Notes: generated from the letters alone by a model not told the origin. Counted from the first letter of the stretch, positions 43,963-52,942 are shown. The stretch is 64,000 nucleotides of DNA from Methylobacillus methanolivorans (GCF_044751345.1 NZ_JBIWXY010000001.1:372001-436000), one strand, 5' to 3'. Numbers and translations are program-made.

Positions 43963-44141
43963 GATGTTTTCCTTTTTCTTGGTAGTGAAATTGACGGCAG
44001 GCTCCCTGCTGCAGTTCGGATGGGAGCGTACGCCGCACATGCAATTCGTAATATCAGACTACACTGAATTACACGTAGGACTTTACCGACTCGCCACGAT
44101 GATTGGCAAGCAGAGATTATGCTCTGACATGGGGCAGACTC

Positions 44142-45140
44142 ATGGTTGATGCCATGCGCTTGCCTGTCACTGTGCTGACTGGTTTCCTCGGCTCAGGTAA
44201 GACCTCCTTGCTCAATCAATGGCTACGCCATCCGCAAGTGCAGGACACCTTGGTGATCGTCAATGAGTTTGGCGAGGTTGGTTTGGATCATTTGTTGGTG
44301 GCCCACCAGCAGGATCAGCCCATGGTGGTGGAGTTGAGTAATGGTTGCCTGTGCTGCCAGTTGCGCAGCGACCTCAAACAAACGTTGAAAGACATTCACT
44401 GGCGCTTTTCCCGCAATGGTGTGCGGCAATTCAAGCGCGTGGTGATCGAGACCAGCGGCTTGGCAGATCCTGTGCCCATCCTACATACGCTGATGACTGA
44501 CGCCTATGTGGCTGCGGCTTACCAATTGGATGGCGTGGTCACGGTGGTAGATAGTCTATTGGGACTTGCGACACTGGAGCAGCATCCTGAAGCGGTTAAA
44601 CAGGTACAAATGGCTGACCGGATATTGCTCTCGAAAACCGATCTTGCTGATGTTGATAGCCCGGCGTGTGAGGGGTTGCATGCCGAATTGCACAGATTGA
44701 ACGCCATGGCTCCTATTAGCCAGCTGGATACAGCGCTGGTGAATACAGCAGGTTTGGGATTACTGTTTGGCATAGGAGTTGAGCATGGTTTCCCGCATTG
44801 GTTGCCAATGTTGGCTGCACCAGCCTCGCATGGCGCCGAGGTGACGACGCTGAGCCTGGAGTTACAGCAGCCTATTCCCCAAGTAGATTTTGAACAGTGG
44901 CTTGCGTTATTGCGTGCGTATGACAACCCAGGCTTGTTACGCTTCAAGGGGATATTCCAGATTGCGGGAGAGCAAAGCCCTGTTGCCGTACACCGCGTGC
45001 AACATGTATTGCATACGCCTGAGCCGTTGAGGGATTGGCAGGGCCAGCATCAACGTAGCCAGTTGGTGATGATGACTCAATCTGGAATAGGCCAAGAAGA
45101 GAGCCAGTTATTGCAGCCGCTAGCCAGGTTTGTTGTCTAG
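44142..45140 (+). CDS. COG0523 GTPase, CobW-like (first of three)
   Basis: A 332-residue G3E metallochaperone GTPase. The P-loop is G-F-L-G-S-G-K-T near residues 15-22. The metal motif C-x-C-C is in N-G-C-L-C-C, and the switch region E-T-S-G-L-A-D-P and N-K-x-D-like S-K-T-D-L are also present. A CobW C-terminal domain follows. The start at 44142 places the first conserved strand correctly; the frame extends to 44103 (TTG) without added family residues. Convergent with the next cobW-like gene. Metal and client protein are unknown. Confidence 0.88.
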   Translation: MVDAMRLPVTVLTGFLGSGKTSLLNQWLRHPQVQDTLVIVNEFGEVGLDHLLVAHQQDQPMVVELSNGCLCCQLRSDLKQTLKDIHWRFSRNGVRQFKRVVIETSGLADPVPILHTLMTDAYVAAAYQLDGVVTVVDSLLGLATLEQHPEAVKQVQMADRILLSKTDLADVDSPACEGLHAELHRLNAMAPISQLDTALVNTAGLGLLFGIGVEHGFPHWLPMLAAPASHGAEVTTLSLELQQPIPQVDFEQWLALLRAYDNPGLLRFKGIFQIAGEQSPVAVHRVQHVLHTPEPLRDWQGQHQRSQLVMMTQSGIGQEESQLLQPLARFVV

Positions 45141-45193
45141 CACCTCGTTTGATTGCTACAAAGCGCTGCTTCTTAAATCATCCCAATACCACT

Positions 45194-46216
45194 CTAAATT
45201 TGCATTAAGGCATCACGAATCTTGATTTCGTCCAGCCCTTTGCCAATCAACACGATGCGGGTAATGGGCTCGTCCTCATCCCAGCCTTCCAGCAGGTTAG
45301 GCGGGTAAAGTGTGTGGTGCACCGCATGTACTGCCAGCGGCGCTGGCTGGTCTTCTGCATGAATGATGCCTTTCATGCGCAACAGTTGCTCGCCATGGGT
45401 TGCGCATAGCCATTGCAGTACTGGTTCCAATTGAATCCAGGTCAATGGCTTAGGCATGGTGACAGTAAAGCTGGTGATCTCGTCCTCATGTACGGCTTGA
45501 GGCAGCATGCCACGCGTGGCCTTGGAGCGCGAGGGGGCTCGTAGCCAGCGTTGCGGTTGGGCTTGCGCGCCGTTGGGGCTGAACAGTCCGGCATCAATAA
45601 TCGCGGATGGGTCGATGTCGCCGTGGGTAATGCGATATTGGGTGGCGCCTGGGTTGAGCTTGATCAGTGCTTCTGTCAATGTCTCCAGGCCTTCTGGCGA
45701 GGCCAGGTCAGTCTTGGTGATCAGCAGCACATCGGCTACGGCAGCTTGTTTACGTGCCTCGCCGTGTTCCGCAATTTGTTGCAGGCCGTAGGTGCTGTCA
45801 ATGGTGACGACGACGGCATCCAGGCGGTAAGTAGATGAAATGACCGGCTCATTGAGCAGGTTGGCCATGATAGGGCCTGGGTCTGCCATGCCAGTTGTTT
45901 CTATCACCAGTCGCGAGAAGTTGGGAATAGCCTGCAATTGGCGCTTGAAGAACAGGTCGCGCATGGTGTCTGCCAGCTCGTTGCTCAGGGTGCAGCACAG
46001 GCAGCCTGATTCCAGCAGGACAGTATTGTCGGCGATATGCTGGCTTTCGACCGTGCGTGCCAGAATATGATCCAGCCCGGCGCTACCGAGCTCATTGATG
46101 ATGACGGCAGTGTCTTTCATGCCAGGGTTGTGTAGCAGCTTATTGAGCAAGGTGGTTTTGCCGCTGCCGAGAAAGCCGGTCAACAAGGTCACGGGGATGC
46201 GATGGTCCAACGTCAT
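45194..46216 (-). CDS. COG0523 GTPase, CobW-like (second of three)
   Basis: A 340-residue G3E GTPase with the P-loop G-F-L-G-S-G-K-T, the metal motif C-L-C-C in G-C-L-C-C-T-L-S, T-K-T-D-L for guanine specificity and a CobW C-terminal domain with H-A-V-H-H. The ATG at 46216 has AAGGA at about 11 bases; the frame continues to 46333 without family similarity. Related more closely to the YjiA/CobW group than to ZigA. Downstream of zigA on the same strand, with a 198-bp gap. Confidence 0.88.
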   Translation of the reverse strand: MTLDHRIPVTLLTGFLGSGKTTLLNKLLHNPGMKDTAVIINELGSAGLDHILARTVESQHIADNTVLLESGCLCCTLSNELADTMRDLFFKRQLQAIPNFSRLVIETTGMADPGPIMANLLNEPVISSTYRLDAVVVTIDSTYGLQQIAEHGEARKQAAVADVLLITKTDLASPEGLETLTEALIKLNPGATQYRITHGDIDPSAIIDAGLFSPNGAQAQPQRWLRAPSRSKATRGMLPQAVHEDEITSFTVTMPKPLTWIQLEPVLQWLCATHGEQLLRMKGIIHAEDQPAPLAVHAVHHTLYPPNLLEGWDEDEPITRIVLIGKGLDEIKIRDALMQI

Positions 46217-46251
46217 GGCGTGGGAGTTCCTTACCTGAATAGAAAACTTAA

Positions 46252-46272
46252 CGATGCCGCCATGGGAGCGGC
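46252..46272. repeat. Hairpin between zigA and second cobW-like gene
   Basis: ATGCCGC and GCGGCAT form a seven-base stem with a seven-base loop containing CATGGGA. It could be a weak terminator or mRNA structure before the second cobW-like gene. No adjacent run of five or more T residues is present. Confidence 0.4.
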
Positions 46273-46414
46273 ATGGGTATTTTAAACGAGAACAGCGCAG
46301 GCTGGCCCATTCATCAGGAATGAGTGGAGGCATTGGAGGTAAATCTTGCCTATACCCTAGCTGGTTTCAGTCTACTGATTTGCCCGATGTTTCGGGATTT
46401 GGTTTCACCTTGAA

Positions 46415-47635
46415 TCAGGCAATTGCCTCTTCATTGTGTTTGTCCCAGAGAGGAAATGGGTCAGCAAATCTGCTCCAGCCATTCATGCCCAGCGCGAGCT
46501 CATCATCGGTGAGCAGACATTGGTCGAATTGATGGCGTAATGCAGTTTCGTCCATGTCTATGCCGATGATGACGATTTCCTGCTGGCGGTCACCGAATTC
46601 GCCATCGAAACGCGCACGTATCAATGCCAAGGAGTCACTATCTTGTGGCCAATAGGCTTGGGGCGTTGCGGTCCACCAATAGCCTGCCAAACCGTGCCGT
46701 GTCACAGAGCCTGCTTGCGACCAGTTGCCGCAATAAGCCGGGCGACTAGCGATCCAAAAGTGCCCTTTGGAGCGGAGCACACCTGGCCACTCCTGCTGGA
46801 ACCACTGCCATAACCGTTGTGGGTGGAAGGGACGACGATGACGGTAGACAAAGCTGGTGATGCCGTATTGCTCGGTTTCCGGCACATGCTCCCCGCGCAA
46901 CTCCTTGAGCCAGCCGGGCGCATCCTGGGCTTGTTCAAAGTCGAATAAGCCGGTGTTCAATACCCGCTCCAGTGGTACGCGCCCAAACGCGCTTTCCACA
47001 ATCTGGGCACGTGGGTTGAAGGTTTTCAGGATGCCATGCAATTGCCGCAATTGCTCGGTGCTCACCAGATCGGTCTTGTTGAGGATAATGACGTCGCAGA
47101 ATTCGATTTGCTCAATCAACAGGTCTACCACGGTACGCTCATCCTCTTCCCCCATGGAAGAGCCACGTTCTCTCAGCAAATCGCGCGAACTATAGTCGCG
47201 CAGGAAATGCAAGGCATCGACCACGGTTACCATGGTGTCCAGTCTGGCAAGGTCAGACAGGCTAGTGCCATCTTCATCGCGAAAGGTAAAGGTTTCAGCA
47301 ACCGGGAGTGGTTCGGAGATGCCGGTAGACTCGATCAGCAAATAGTCGAATCTCCCTGCCTCTGCGAGGCGCTTGATCTCGACCAGTAAATCTTCTCGTA
47401 GCGTGCAACAGATACAGCCATTGCTCATTTCGACCAGTTTTTCTTCTGCGCGCGATAAGTCGGCACCGCCTTCGCGTACCAGTTGCGCGTCAATATTCAC
47501 CTCGGACATGTCATTGACGATCACCGCTACGCGTTTGCCCTCGCGGTTATTGAGGATGTGGTTGAGCAGGGTGGTCTTGCCCGCACCGAGAAAGCCGGAG
47601 AGGACGGTGACAGGGAGTTTGGTGGAGGTATGCAT
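46415..47635 (-). CDS. zigA: Zinc-responsive COG0523 GTPase, ZigA/YciC-like
   Basis: A 406-residue G3E GTPase with the P-loop G-F-L-G-A-G-K-T near residues 14-21, the metal motif N-G-C-I-C-C, E-S-T-G-I-S-E-P and N-K-T-D-L. A long C-terminal CobW domain contains W-S-Q-A-G near 290-320, seen in ZigA/YciC-type proteins of zinc starvation. The ATG at 47635 has AGGAATC upstream. It lies 31 bp after the DksA2-like gene, with Zur-like regulator and operators just beyond. It most likely supplies zinc to essential proteins when zinc is scarce. Confidence 0.88.
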   Translation of the reverse strand: MHTSTKLPVTVLSGFLGAGKTTLLNHILNNREGKRVAVIVNDMSEVNIDAQLVREGGADLSRAEEKLVEMSNGCICCTLREDLLVEIKRLAEAGRFDYLLIESTGISEPLPVAETFTFRDEDGTSLSDLARLDTMVTVVDALHFLRDYSSRDLLRERGSSMGEEDERTVVDLLIEQIEFCDVIILNKTDLVSTEQLRQLHGILKTFNPRAQIVESAFGRVPLERVLNTGLFDFEQAQDAPGWLKELRGEHVPETEQYGITSFVYRHRRPFHPQRLWQWFQQEWPGVLRSKGHFWIASRPAYCGNWSQAGSVTRHGLAGYWWTATPQAYWPQDSDSLALIRARFDGEFGDRQQEIVIIGIDMDETALRHQFDQCLLTDDELALGMNGWSRFADPFPLWDKHNEEAIA

Positions 47636-47666
47636 GATGATTCCTGAAATGCGCTTGAATAGTGAA

Positions 47667-48086
47667 TTAATGGCTGAATTGCCGCTCGCGCCTTTCATGG
47701 CGTTCCTGCGCGTCAATGGAGAGTGTGGCGGTTGGCCTAGCCAGTAGGCGTTTTAGGCCGATAGGCTCGCCACTTTCTTCGCAATAGCCATAGGCATGGT
47801 CGTTGATACGTTGTAATGCGGCATGGATTTTCTTTTCCAGTTTGCGTTCACGGTCACGCGTGCGTAATTCCAGCGTATGCAGTTCTTCCTGCGTGGCCCG
47901 ATCTGCCGGGTCGGGGAGTTCTTGTTGTTCTCTCAGGTGCTTGCCCGTCTCGGCTGCATTGTCATGAATATGCGCAAGTTGCTGTTCAAGTAGGTGCTGG
48001 AAAAAAGCGAGTTGCTGCACATTCATGTACTGCTCATCAGGCATGGCAAGTAGTTCGTCGATACTGATGATGTCGGGTTTTGTCAT
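47667..48086 (-). CDS. dksA2: DksA-like protein lacking zinc cysteines (DksA2 type)
   Basis: A 139-residue RNA polymerase secondary-channel protein. The coiled-coil tip has the essential acidic motif D-P-A-D-R-A at 59-64. In the globular domain the four zinc cysteines of DksA are C102, S105, S123 and A126, so only one remains and zinc cannot be held. Pseudomonas DksA2 is a zinc-independent substitute induced in zinc limitation by Zur. The neighbours here, zigA and a Fur-family gene, support the same role. It is first gene of the dksA2-zigA unit. Confidence 0.85.
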   Translation of the reverse strand: MTKPDIISIDELLAMPDEQYMNVQQLAFFQHLLEQQLAHIHDNAAETGKHLREQQELPDPADRATQEELHTLELRTRDRERKLEKKIHAALQRINDHAYGYCEESGEPIGLKRLLARPTATLSIDAQERHERRERQFSH

Positions 48087-48101
48087 GGATGAAGTTAATT
48101 G

Positions 48102-48116
48102 TGCAACAAAGTTGCA
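48102..48116. promoter_or_regulatory. Candidate Zur operator, copy 1
   Basis: TGCAAC-AAA-GTTGCA is a perfect inverted repeat 16 bp upstream of the dksA2 start codon. An identical repeat with a different spacer lies 39 bp further upstream. The flanking bases are the same in both copies (G before, T after). A site this close to the start codon would overlap the promoter or leader, as expected for a repressor. Confidence 0.6.
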
Positions 48117-48140
48117 TTTTATGCTGAATTTGATTGAATG

Positions 48141-48155
48141 TGCAACTGTGTTGCA
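48141..48155. promoter_or_regulatory. Candidate Zur operator, copy 2
   Basis: TGCAAC-TGT-GTTGCA, second copy of the same dyad, 39 bp from the first (start to start). Only the three central bases differ between the copies, which argues for protein recognition of the arms. Confidence 0.6.
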
Positions 48156-48242
48156 TATTGTGGGTGTGGCAGGATATGACGTTGAGGGGGGCTAAAAAGA
48201 AATCAGGCCCTTGTGATTAGCTTGGGCCGGGGTAGCTGGAGA

Positions 48243-48689
48243 TCAGTTTTTTGCTGAATTACACTGGTCGCATTGACCTTTTATATTGAGTTCGACCGAC
48301 TCAACGGTAAAATGGGAGGGTACGCTGTTGGGAATACGCGGTTTGACCTCGTCCAGGCAAAAAATCTTGCCGCAGGACGAGCATTCGAAATGGGCGTGGT
48401 GGTGCTTGGCATTGCGCTGCGTAAGCTGAAAGCGCCTGGCACGATCATCACCCAGGATGGGGTGTACCAGGTTGCACTCCACCAGCCAATCAAGCACGCG
48501 ATACAAGGTAACGCGGTCAAAAGGTGCTTCCTGGGTCAAGGTTTGCAGTAGCTCGTGGTGGGTGAGCGGAAATTCCGACTCCATCAGGACATTCAATACA
48601 GCAACACGGGATGAGGTCGGGCGTTGCCCAATCTCATGTATCATTCGTTCGGCGTTATGCATAGGCGCTAAATTACAGACAATCATCAC
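48243..48689 (-). CDS. zur: Fur-family regulator, probably Zur
   Basis: A 148-residue metal-dependent repressor. The winged helix is at R-P-T-S-S-R-V-A-V-L-N-V-L and R-V-T-L-Y-R-V-L-D-W-L. Metal-site histidines are K-H-H-H-A-H-F-E, and there are two C-x-x-C pairs, C-S-S-C and C-D-Q-C. The identity as Zur rather than Fur or PerR rests on its position next to dksA2-zigA and on the candidate operators. An ATG at 48662 is an alternative start that would remove nine N-terminal residues; neither has a clear ribosome-binding site. Confidence 0.8.
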   Translation of the reverse strand: MMIVCNLAPMHNAERMIHEIGQRPTSSRVAVLNVLMESEFPLTHHELLQTLTQEAPFDRVTLYRVLDWLVECNLVHPILGDDRARRFQLTQRNAKHHHAHFECSSCGKIFCLDEVKPRIPNSVPSHFTVESVELNIKGQCDQCNSAKN

Positions 48690-48724
48690 GTGCCGTCAAC
48701 TGGGCACGTCCAAAAAGCAGGATT

Positions 48725-50593
48725 ATGAACGTATTTTTTGAAGAAGAGGGCAGTTTCAAGGTGGCTTCGGTCATGACGGAAAACCCAGGCTCTCTCCAAG
48801 TAGAAGCGATTTCCGGCAAACGCTCCAAGATCAAGTCTGCCAATGTATTGATGCGTTTCGAAGGTGCATTGTCGGGTTTTATGGAAAGCGCTAGTACCGA
48901 GGCTGAAAGCCTGGATGTGCCATTTTTGTGGGAGTGTTGCGGCGAACCGGAGTTCGGGTTTGAAGAGCTTGCGCAGGAATATTATGGTAGCAAGCCGACC
49001 TCTATGCAGGCCGCGGCTGTGGCTATTCGCTTGCACAGTGCCCCGATGTATTTCTACCGCAAGGGCAAGGGACGCTACAAGGCAGCACCGGAAGAAACCT
49101 TGCAAGCTGCCTTGGCTGGCCTGGAAAAAAAGCGCTTGCAAGCCGAGAAGGTGGCGCAATACGTTGAACAACTCAAGGCTGGGCAGTTGCCAGCTGAATT
49201 CGATAGCAAGGTTATCGATGCCTTGCTGTACCAGCCGGACAAGAACGCCCTGGAGTGGAAGGCTTTGGAGCAGGCAGCGAGTGAGCAAGGCGAACACGTG
49301 GTACGCGTGCTGGCTTCCTGCGGCGCGATAGCTTCTGTGCACGATTACCATCTTGGTGCTTTCCTGCGCGAATACTTTGCCGAGGGGCAGGGTTTCCCAC
49401 CACTCGATGCGCCAGTGGCTCCACTGGACTTGCCGCGAGCCGAAGCTGAGGCATTCAGTATCGATGACAGTACAACCACAGAGATTGACGATGCTTTCAC
49501 CCTGGTGCCGCTGGCAGATGGCGTGACCCGTGTAGGCATTCATATTGCTGCGCCCGCATTGGGCATACTTCCTGGTACTCCACTAGACCAGGTGGTGATG
49601 CAACGGCTGTCTACCGTGTATATGCCAGGTAATAAAATCACCATGCTGCCCGAAGATGTGGTGACGCCATTCAGCCTGAATGAGGGCGAGTGGCGGCCTG
49701 CGCTTTCGCTTTATTTAGATGTTGCGCCTGACTTGAGCATCATCAAGCGAGAAAGCCGCGTCGAGCAGGTGAAGGTGGCCGAGAATTTGCGCCATGACAC
49801 GCTGGAGCCTTTTTTCAATGAGAATACGCTGGAGCAGGATAGCGGCCATCCTTATTGGCAGCGCTTGCTGTTCCTGTTCCGTCTTGCCGAATCGCTGGAA
49901 AAGGCGCGTGGCAAGTATGACCCAACACGCCCGATCCAGCTGGATTACAACTTCTACGTTGAGCATGGCCAGGTACGTATTGTGGGCCGCCGCCGTGGTG
50001 CGCCTATCGATAAGCTGGTGGCCGAGCTCATGATTGAGGCCAACAGCCATTGGGGCGGCCTGTTGGCTGAGTACAATGTGCCGGGTATTTATCGTGCGCA
50101 GAACGGTGGCAAGGTATATATGACAGTCAAGGCCGAACCGCACCAGGGGCTGGGCGTTAGCCAGTATAGCTGGAGCACCTCACCCTTGCGCCGTGCGGTT
50201 GACCTGGTTAACCAGCGTCAAATTGTATCCGTGGTGCAAGGCCAGGAGCCTGTTTATGCCCAAGGTAGTGATGAGCTGGCCGTAGTGATGCGTAACTTCG
50301 ACATGACTTATAACGCTTATAACGAATTCCAGACACGCATGGAGCGCTATTGGTGCTTGCAATACCTATTGCAGGAACATATTCAGGAGATTGGTGCTAC
50401 TGTGTGGCGCGAAAGCCTGGTGCGCCTCGACGGCATGCCGCTGATGACCAAGGTGCACGGTATGCCCGAGTTGCCTCAGGGGACGCGCGTGACGATAGAA
50501 ATCCAGAAGGTTGATACCTTGCTGATTGAGCTGGAAAGCCGTTTCAAGGCACTTGAACATACAGAGTCGGCAACAGAAAGTGAGGCTGCCTAA
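48725..50593 (+). CDS. RNB-domain exoribonuclease (RNase II/R family)
   Basis: A 622-residue 3'-5' exoribonuclease-like protein. The catalytic RNB domain begins with I-D-D-S-T-T-T-E-I-D-D-A-F near residue 247, containing the metal-binding aspartates. R-R-R-G-A-P and the C-terminal R-R-x-x-D-L-V-N-Q-R are also visible. The N-terminal part lacks an obvious cold-shock domain motif, and S1 is not evident, so it is nearer to a short RNase II relative than to RNase R. Its stop overlaps the next gene's start (TAATG). Confidence 0.87.
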   Translation: MNVFFEEEGSFKVASVMTENPGSLQVEAISGKRSKIKSANVLMRFEGALSGFMESASTEAESLDVPFLWECCGEPEFGFEELAQEYYGSKPTSMQAAAVAIRLHSAPMYFYRKGKGRYKAAPEETLQAALAGLEKKRLQAEKVAQYVEQLKAGQLPAEFDSKVIDALLYQPDKNALEWKALEQAASEQGEHVVRVLASCGAIASVHDYHLGAFLREYFAEGQGFPPLDAPVAPLDLPRAEAEAFSIDDSTTTEIDDAFTLVPLADGVTRVGIHIAAPALGILPGTPLDQVVMQRLSTVYMPGNKITMLPEDVVTPFSLNEGEWRPALSLYLDVAPDLSIIKRESRVEQVKVAENLRHDTLEPFFNENTLEQDSGHPYWQRLLFLFRLAESLEKARGKYDPTRPIQLDYNFYVEHGQVRIVGRRRGAPIDKLVAELMIEANSHWGGLLAEYNVPGIYRAQNGGKVYMTVKAEPHQGLGVSQYSWSTSPLRRAVDLVNQRQIVSVVQGQEPVYAQGSDELAVVMRNFDMTYNAYNEFQTRMERYWCLQYLLQEHIQEIGATVWRESLVRLDGMPLMTKVHGMPELPQGTRVTIEIQKVDTLLIELESRFKALEHTESATESEAA

Positions 50594-51396
50594 TGTTCAG
50601 GGTAGGGCGCAAGATTGCACGCAGCATACACAAAGCGGTGACCAACGAAGATAGCGTTGATGTCAGTGAAGTCGATGGCGTACGTTCGCTGCACCTGGGG
50701 TCTGACACAATCCAGAGTTCGATGCGCGTCAAGGACCCTTACGCGCTGGAGTTGCGCTATTCGCGCGGCATGATGGTATTTCTGTTGTTCCAGAAGCAAC
50801 CGCGCGATCTGGTAGTGCTGGGCCTGGGCGGAGGTTCTATTCCCAAATACGTTTATCACCACTTGCCTGAGGTGAAAACACGGGTGGTGGAGATCAACCC
50901 GCGCATTATCGAGGTGGCACGTAGCCACTTCCTCACGCCAGAAAATGATGAGCGCTTCGAGATTATCGAAGGTGATGCCGTGGCTTTCCTGCGTGATCAC
51001 CCTAATACCACTTCGATGCTCATGATGGATGCTTTTGGCAGCAGCGGCTTGCCAGCAGAGCTATGTTCGCAGGATTTCTTTGATTCCTGTTTCGAGGCGT
51101 TGACGCTGGATGGCATGTGCGCCATCAACCTCTGGGGAAGTGACAAGAATTATGATGCTTACCTGCAACGCATAGAGACCAGTTTTCATGGTCGCATGTT
51201 GGTGATGCCGACAGGCCGCCCAGGCAATGTGGTTGTCTTTGGCTTCAAGCGTGCGCCCAACGACCTGCGCTGGAGCACATTACGCGTGCGTGCCAAGGCA
51301 CTTGAAACTGAGCACAAGGTTGAGTTCCTTGAGTTCGTCGAGCGCTTGCGCGAGCATAACCCGAGTACCAGCAACCGCTTGTTGCTGGAATCCTAA
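50593..51396 (+). CDS. Spermidine-synthase-like SAM-fold protein
   Basis: A 267-residue protein with the spermidine synthase fold: L-G-L-G-G-G-S-I near residue 75, V-E-I-N-P-R-I near 98 and M-M-D-A-F-G-S near 143. The aminopropyltransferase signature is incomplete, so true polyamine synthesis is doubtful; such proteins are often annotated only as spermine/spermidine synthase-like or methyltransferases. It starts at the last base of the RNB gene stop and is followed after 18 bp by the RlmL-like gene. Confidence 0.82.
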   Translation: MFRVGRKIARSIHKAVTNEDSVDVSEVDGVRSLHLGSDTIQSSMRVKDPYALELRYSRGMMVFLLFQKQPRDLVVLGLGGGSIPKYVYHHLPEVKTRVVEINPRIIEVARSHFLTPENDERFEIIEGDAVAFLRDHPNTTSMLMMDAFGSSGLPAELCSQDFFDSCFEALTLDGMCAINLWGSDKNYDAYLQRIETSFHGRMLVMPTGRPGNVVVFGFKRAPNDLRWSTLRVRAKALETEHKVEFLEFVERLREHNPSTSNRLLLES

Positions 51397-51414
51397 CCGC
51401 GACCAGGATATTTC

Positions 51415-52572
51415 ATGCACTATCAGTTTTTTGCCACTTGCCCGCGAGGGCTTGAATCCCTGCTCGAAGATGAGCTAAAAAGCCTGCATGCGCGCCAGAT
51501 CAAGCCTACCGATGGCGGTGTAGGGTTTGCCGGGGATATGCTGCTTTGTTATCGCGCTAACCTTGAAAGCCGTATTGCCACACGTATCCTGCTGCAAGTG
51601 GGCAAGGGGCGCTATAGCAATGAAGACGAGCTATACCAAGGCGCCTATAAGATAGACTGGGCGCAGTGGTTCGAGGTGGAGCAAGACTTCATGGTCAAGG
51701 TTACTGGCGTGAAATGCCCGCTCAAGAGCCTGGAGTTTGCTACCTTGCGCATCAAGGATGCCATTTGTGACCGCTTCCGTGAGGAAGTTGGCAGTCGGCC
51801 CTCTATTGATACCCGCGAGCCGGAAGTGCGTGTGCATGCCTATCTGGGCGCGGAAGAATATCAGCTCTATGTCGATACCTCAGGCGCGGCACTCTATCAG
51901 CGTGGCTTGCGTCGTGCCAGCATCGAGGCTCCCCTGCGCGAAAACCTGGCCGCAGGCATACTCAAGCTTTCCGGCTGGCAGCCAGGTATGCCTTTGCTCG
52001 ACCCGATGTGTGGCAGCGGTACTTTTTTGCTGGAAGCCGCAATGATGTCCCTGGATATTGCACCTGGTAGCAATCGCCACTTTGGTTTTGAGCGTCTGAA
52101 GAATTTCAATACTGGTGCCTGGCAATCCTTGCTCAAACAGGTAAAAAACCGTGCCAAACCTGTCAGCTTTCAGGCCATTTATGGTAGTGATGTTGACTTG
52201 CGTGCAGTGCGGGTGACCCGCCAGAACCTGCAACAAGCGGGCTTGCTGGATGCAGTGCAGATAGCCCATCGAGACTTTACAGAGGTTGTACCTCCCGCAG
52301 CCGAAGGCGTGCTTGTTGCCAACCCACCTTATGGTGTGCGTATCGGTGAAGATGAAGACCTCGCGGCGCTCTACCCCAAGATGGGCGAAGCATTAAAGAA
52401 GAAATTCGCAGGATGGAATACCTATTTCCTGACCAATGACATGCGCCTGCCCAAGCTTATGCGCTTGTCGCCCACTAAACGCACGCCGTTATTCAATGGC
52501 CCGCTGGAGTGCCGGGTATTCGAGATCAAGATGGTGGCAGGTTCCAACCGCAAGGAAAAACCCAATGAATGA
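51415..52572 (+). CDS. rlmL: THUMP-domain 23S rRNA methyltransferase, RlmL N-terminal type
   Basis: A 385-residue enzyme with an N-terminal ferredoxin-like/THUMP RNA-binding domain (about residues 1-155) and a Rossmann methyltransferase domain with L-D-P-M-C-G-S-G-T-F near 200 and V-A-N-P-P-Y-G near 303. It matches the RlmL half that makes m2G2445 in 23S rRNA. E. coli RlmKL is a fusion of about 700 residues; here the RlmK half is absent, as in many species. It overlaps the next gene by eight bases. Confidence 0.9.
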   Translation: MHYQFFATCPRGLESLLEDELKSLHARQIKPTDGGVGFAGDMLLCYRANLESRIATRILLQVGKGRYSNEDELYQGAYKIDWAQWFEVEQDFMVKVTGVKCPLKSLEFATLRIKDAICDRFREEVGSRPSIDTREPEVRVHAYLGAEEYQLYVDTSGAALYQRGLRRASIEAPLRENLAAGILKLSGWQPGMPLLDPMCGSGTFLLEAAMMSLDIAPGSNRHFGFERLKNFNTGAWQSLLKQVKNRAKPVSFQAIYGSDVDLRAVRVTRQNLQQAGLLDAVQIAHRDFTEVVPPAAEGVLVANPPYGVRIGEDEDLAALYPKMGEALKKKFAGWNTYFLTNDMRLPKLMRLSPTKRTPLFNGPLECRVFEIKMVAGSNRKEKPNE

Positions 52573-52942
52573 CGAGTGTCATGAGGCAGACTCCCTGGAA
52601 AACTTGCGTGCCAGGGTGAACAACTTTGTGGCTGAGCGGGATTGGGCGCAGTTTCATACGCCGAAAAACCTGGCGATGGCGATGATTGTTGAAGCGGCAG
52701 AGGTGGTGGAGCACTTTCAGTGGGATAGCCCGGCTGAAAGTGCAACATTGAGTGATGAGCGCAAGACTGAGATCGGACATGAGCTTGCGGACACCTTTGT
52801 CTACCTGCTGCGTATCGCCGAGGTGTGCGGCATAGACCTGATTGCCGCTGCCAATGACAAGATAGACCTTAATGCCAAAAAATATCCCGCCGACAGGGCG
52901 CGTGGCAGCAATGCCAAATATACGGCGTATCAAGATAAATAA
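52565..52942 (+). CDS. MazG-like nucleotide pyrophosphohydrolase
   Basis: A 125-residue all-alpha NTP pyrophosphatase of the RS21-C6/MazG-like type. The metal-binding E-x-x-E-x(n)-E-x-x-D motif is visible as E-A-A-E-V-V-E and G-H-E-L-A-D-T-F. It probably hydrolyses non-canonical or excess dNTPs, such as dCTP. The ATG at 52565 lies inside the RlmL-like gene (8-base overlap), and the longer frame from 52436 was rejected. Last gene of the RNB-SpeE-RlmL-MazG unit. Confidence 0.88.
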   Translation: MNDECHEADSLENLRARVNNFVAERDWAQFHTPKNLAMAMIVEAAEVVEHFQWDSPAESATLSDERKTEIGHELADTFVYLLRIAEVCGIDLIAAANDKIDLNAKKYPADRARGSNAKYTAYQDK

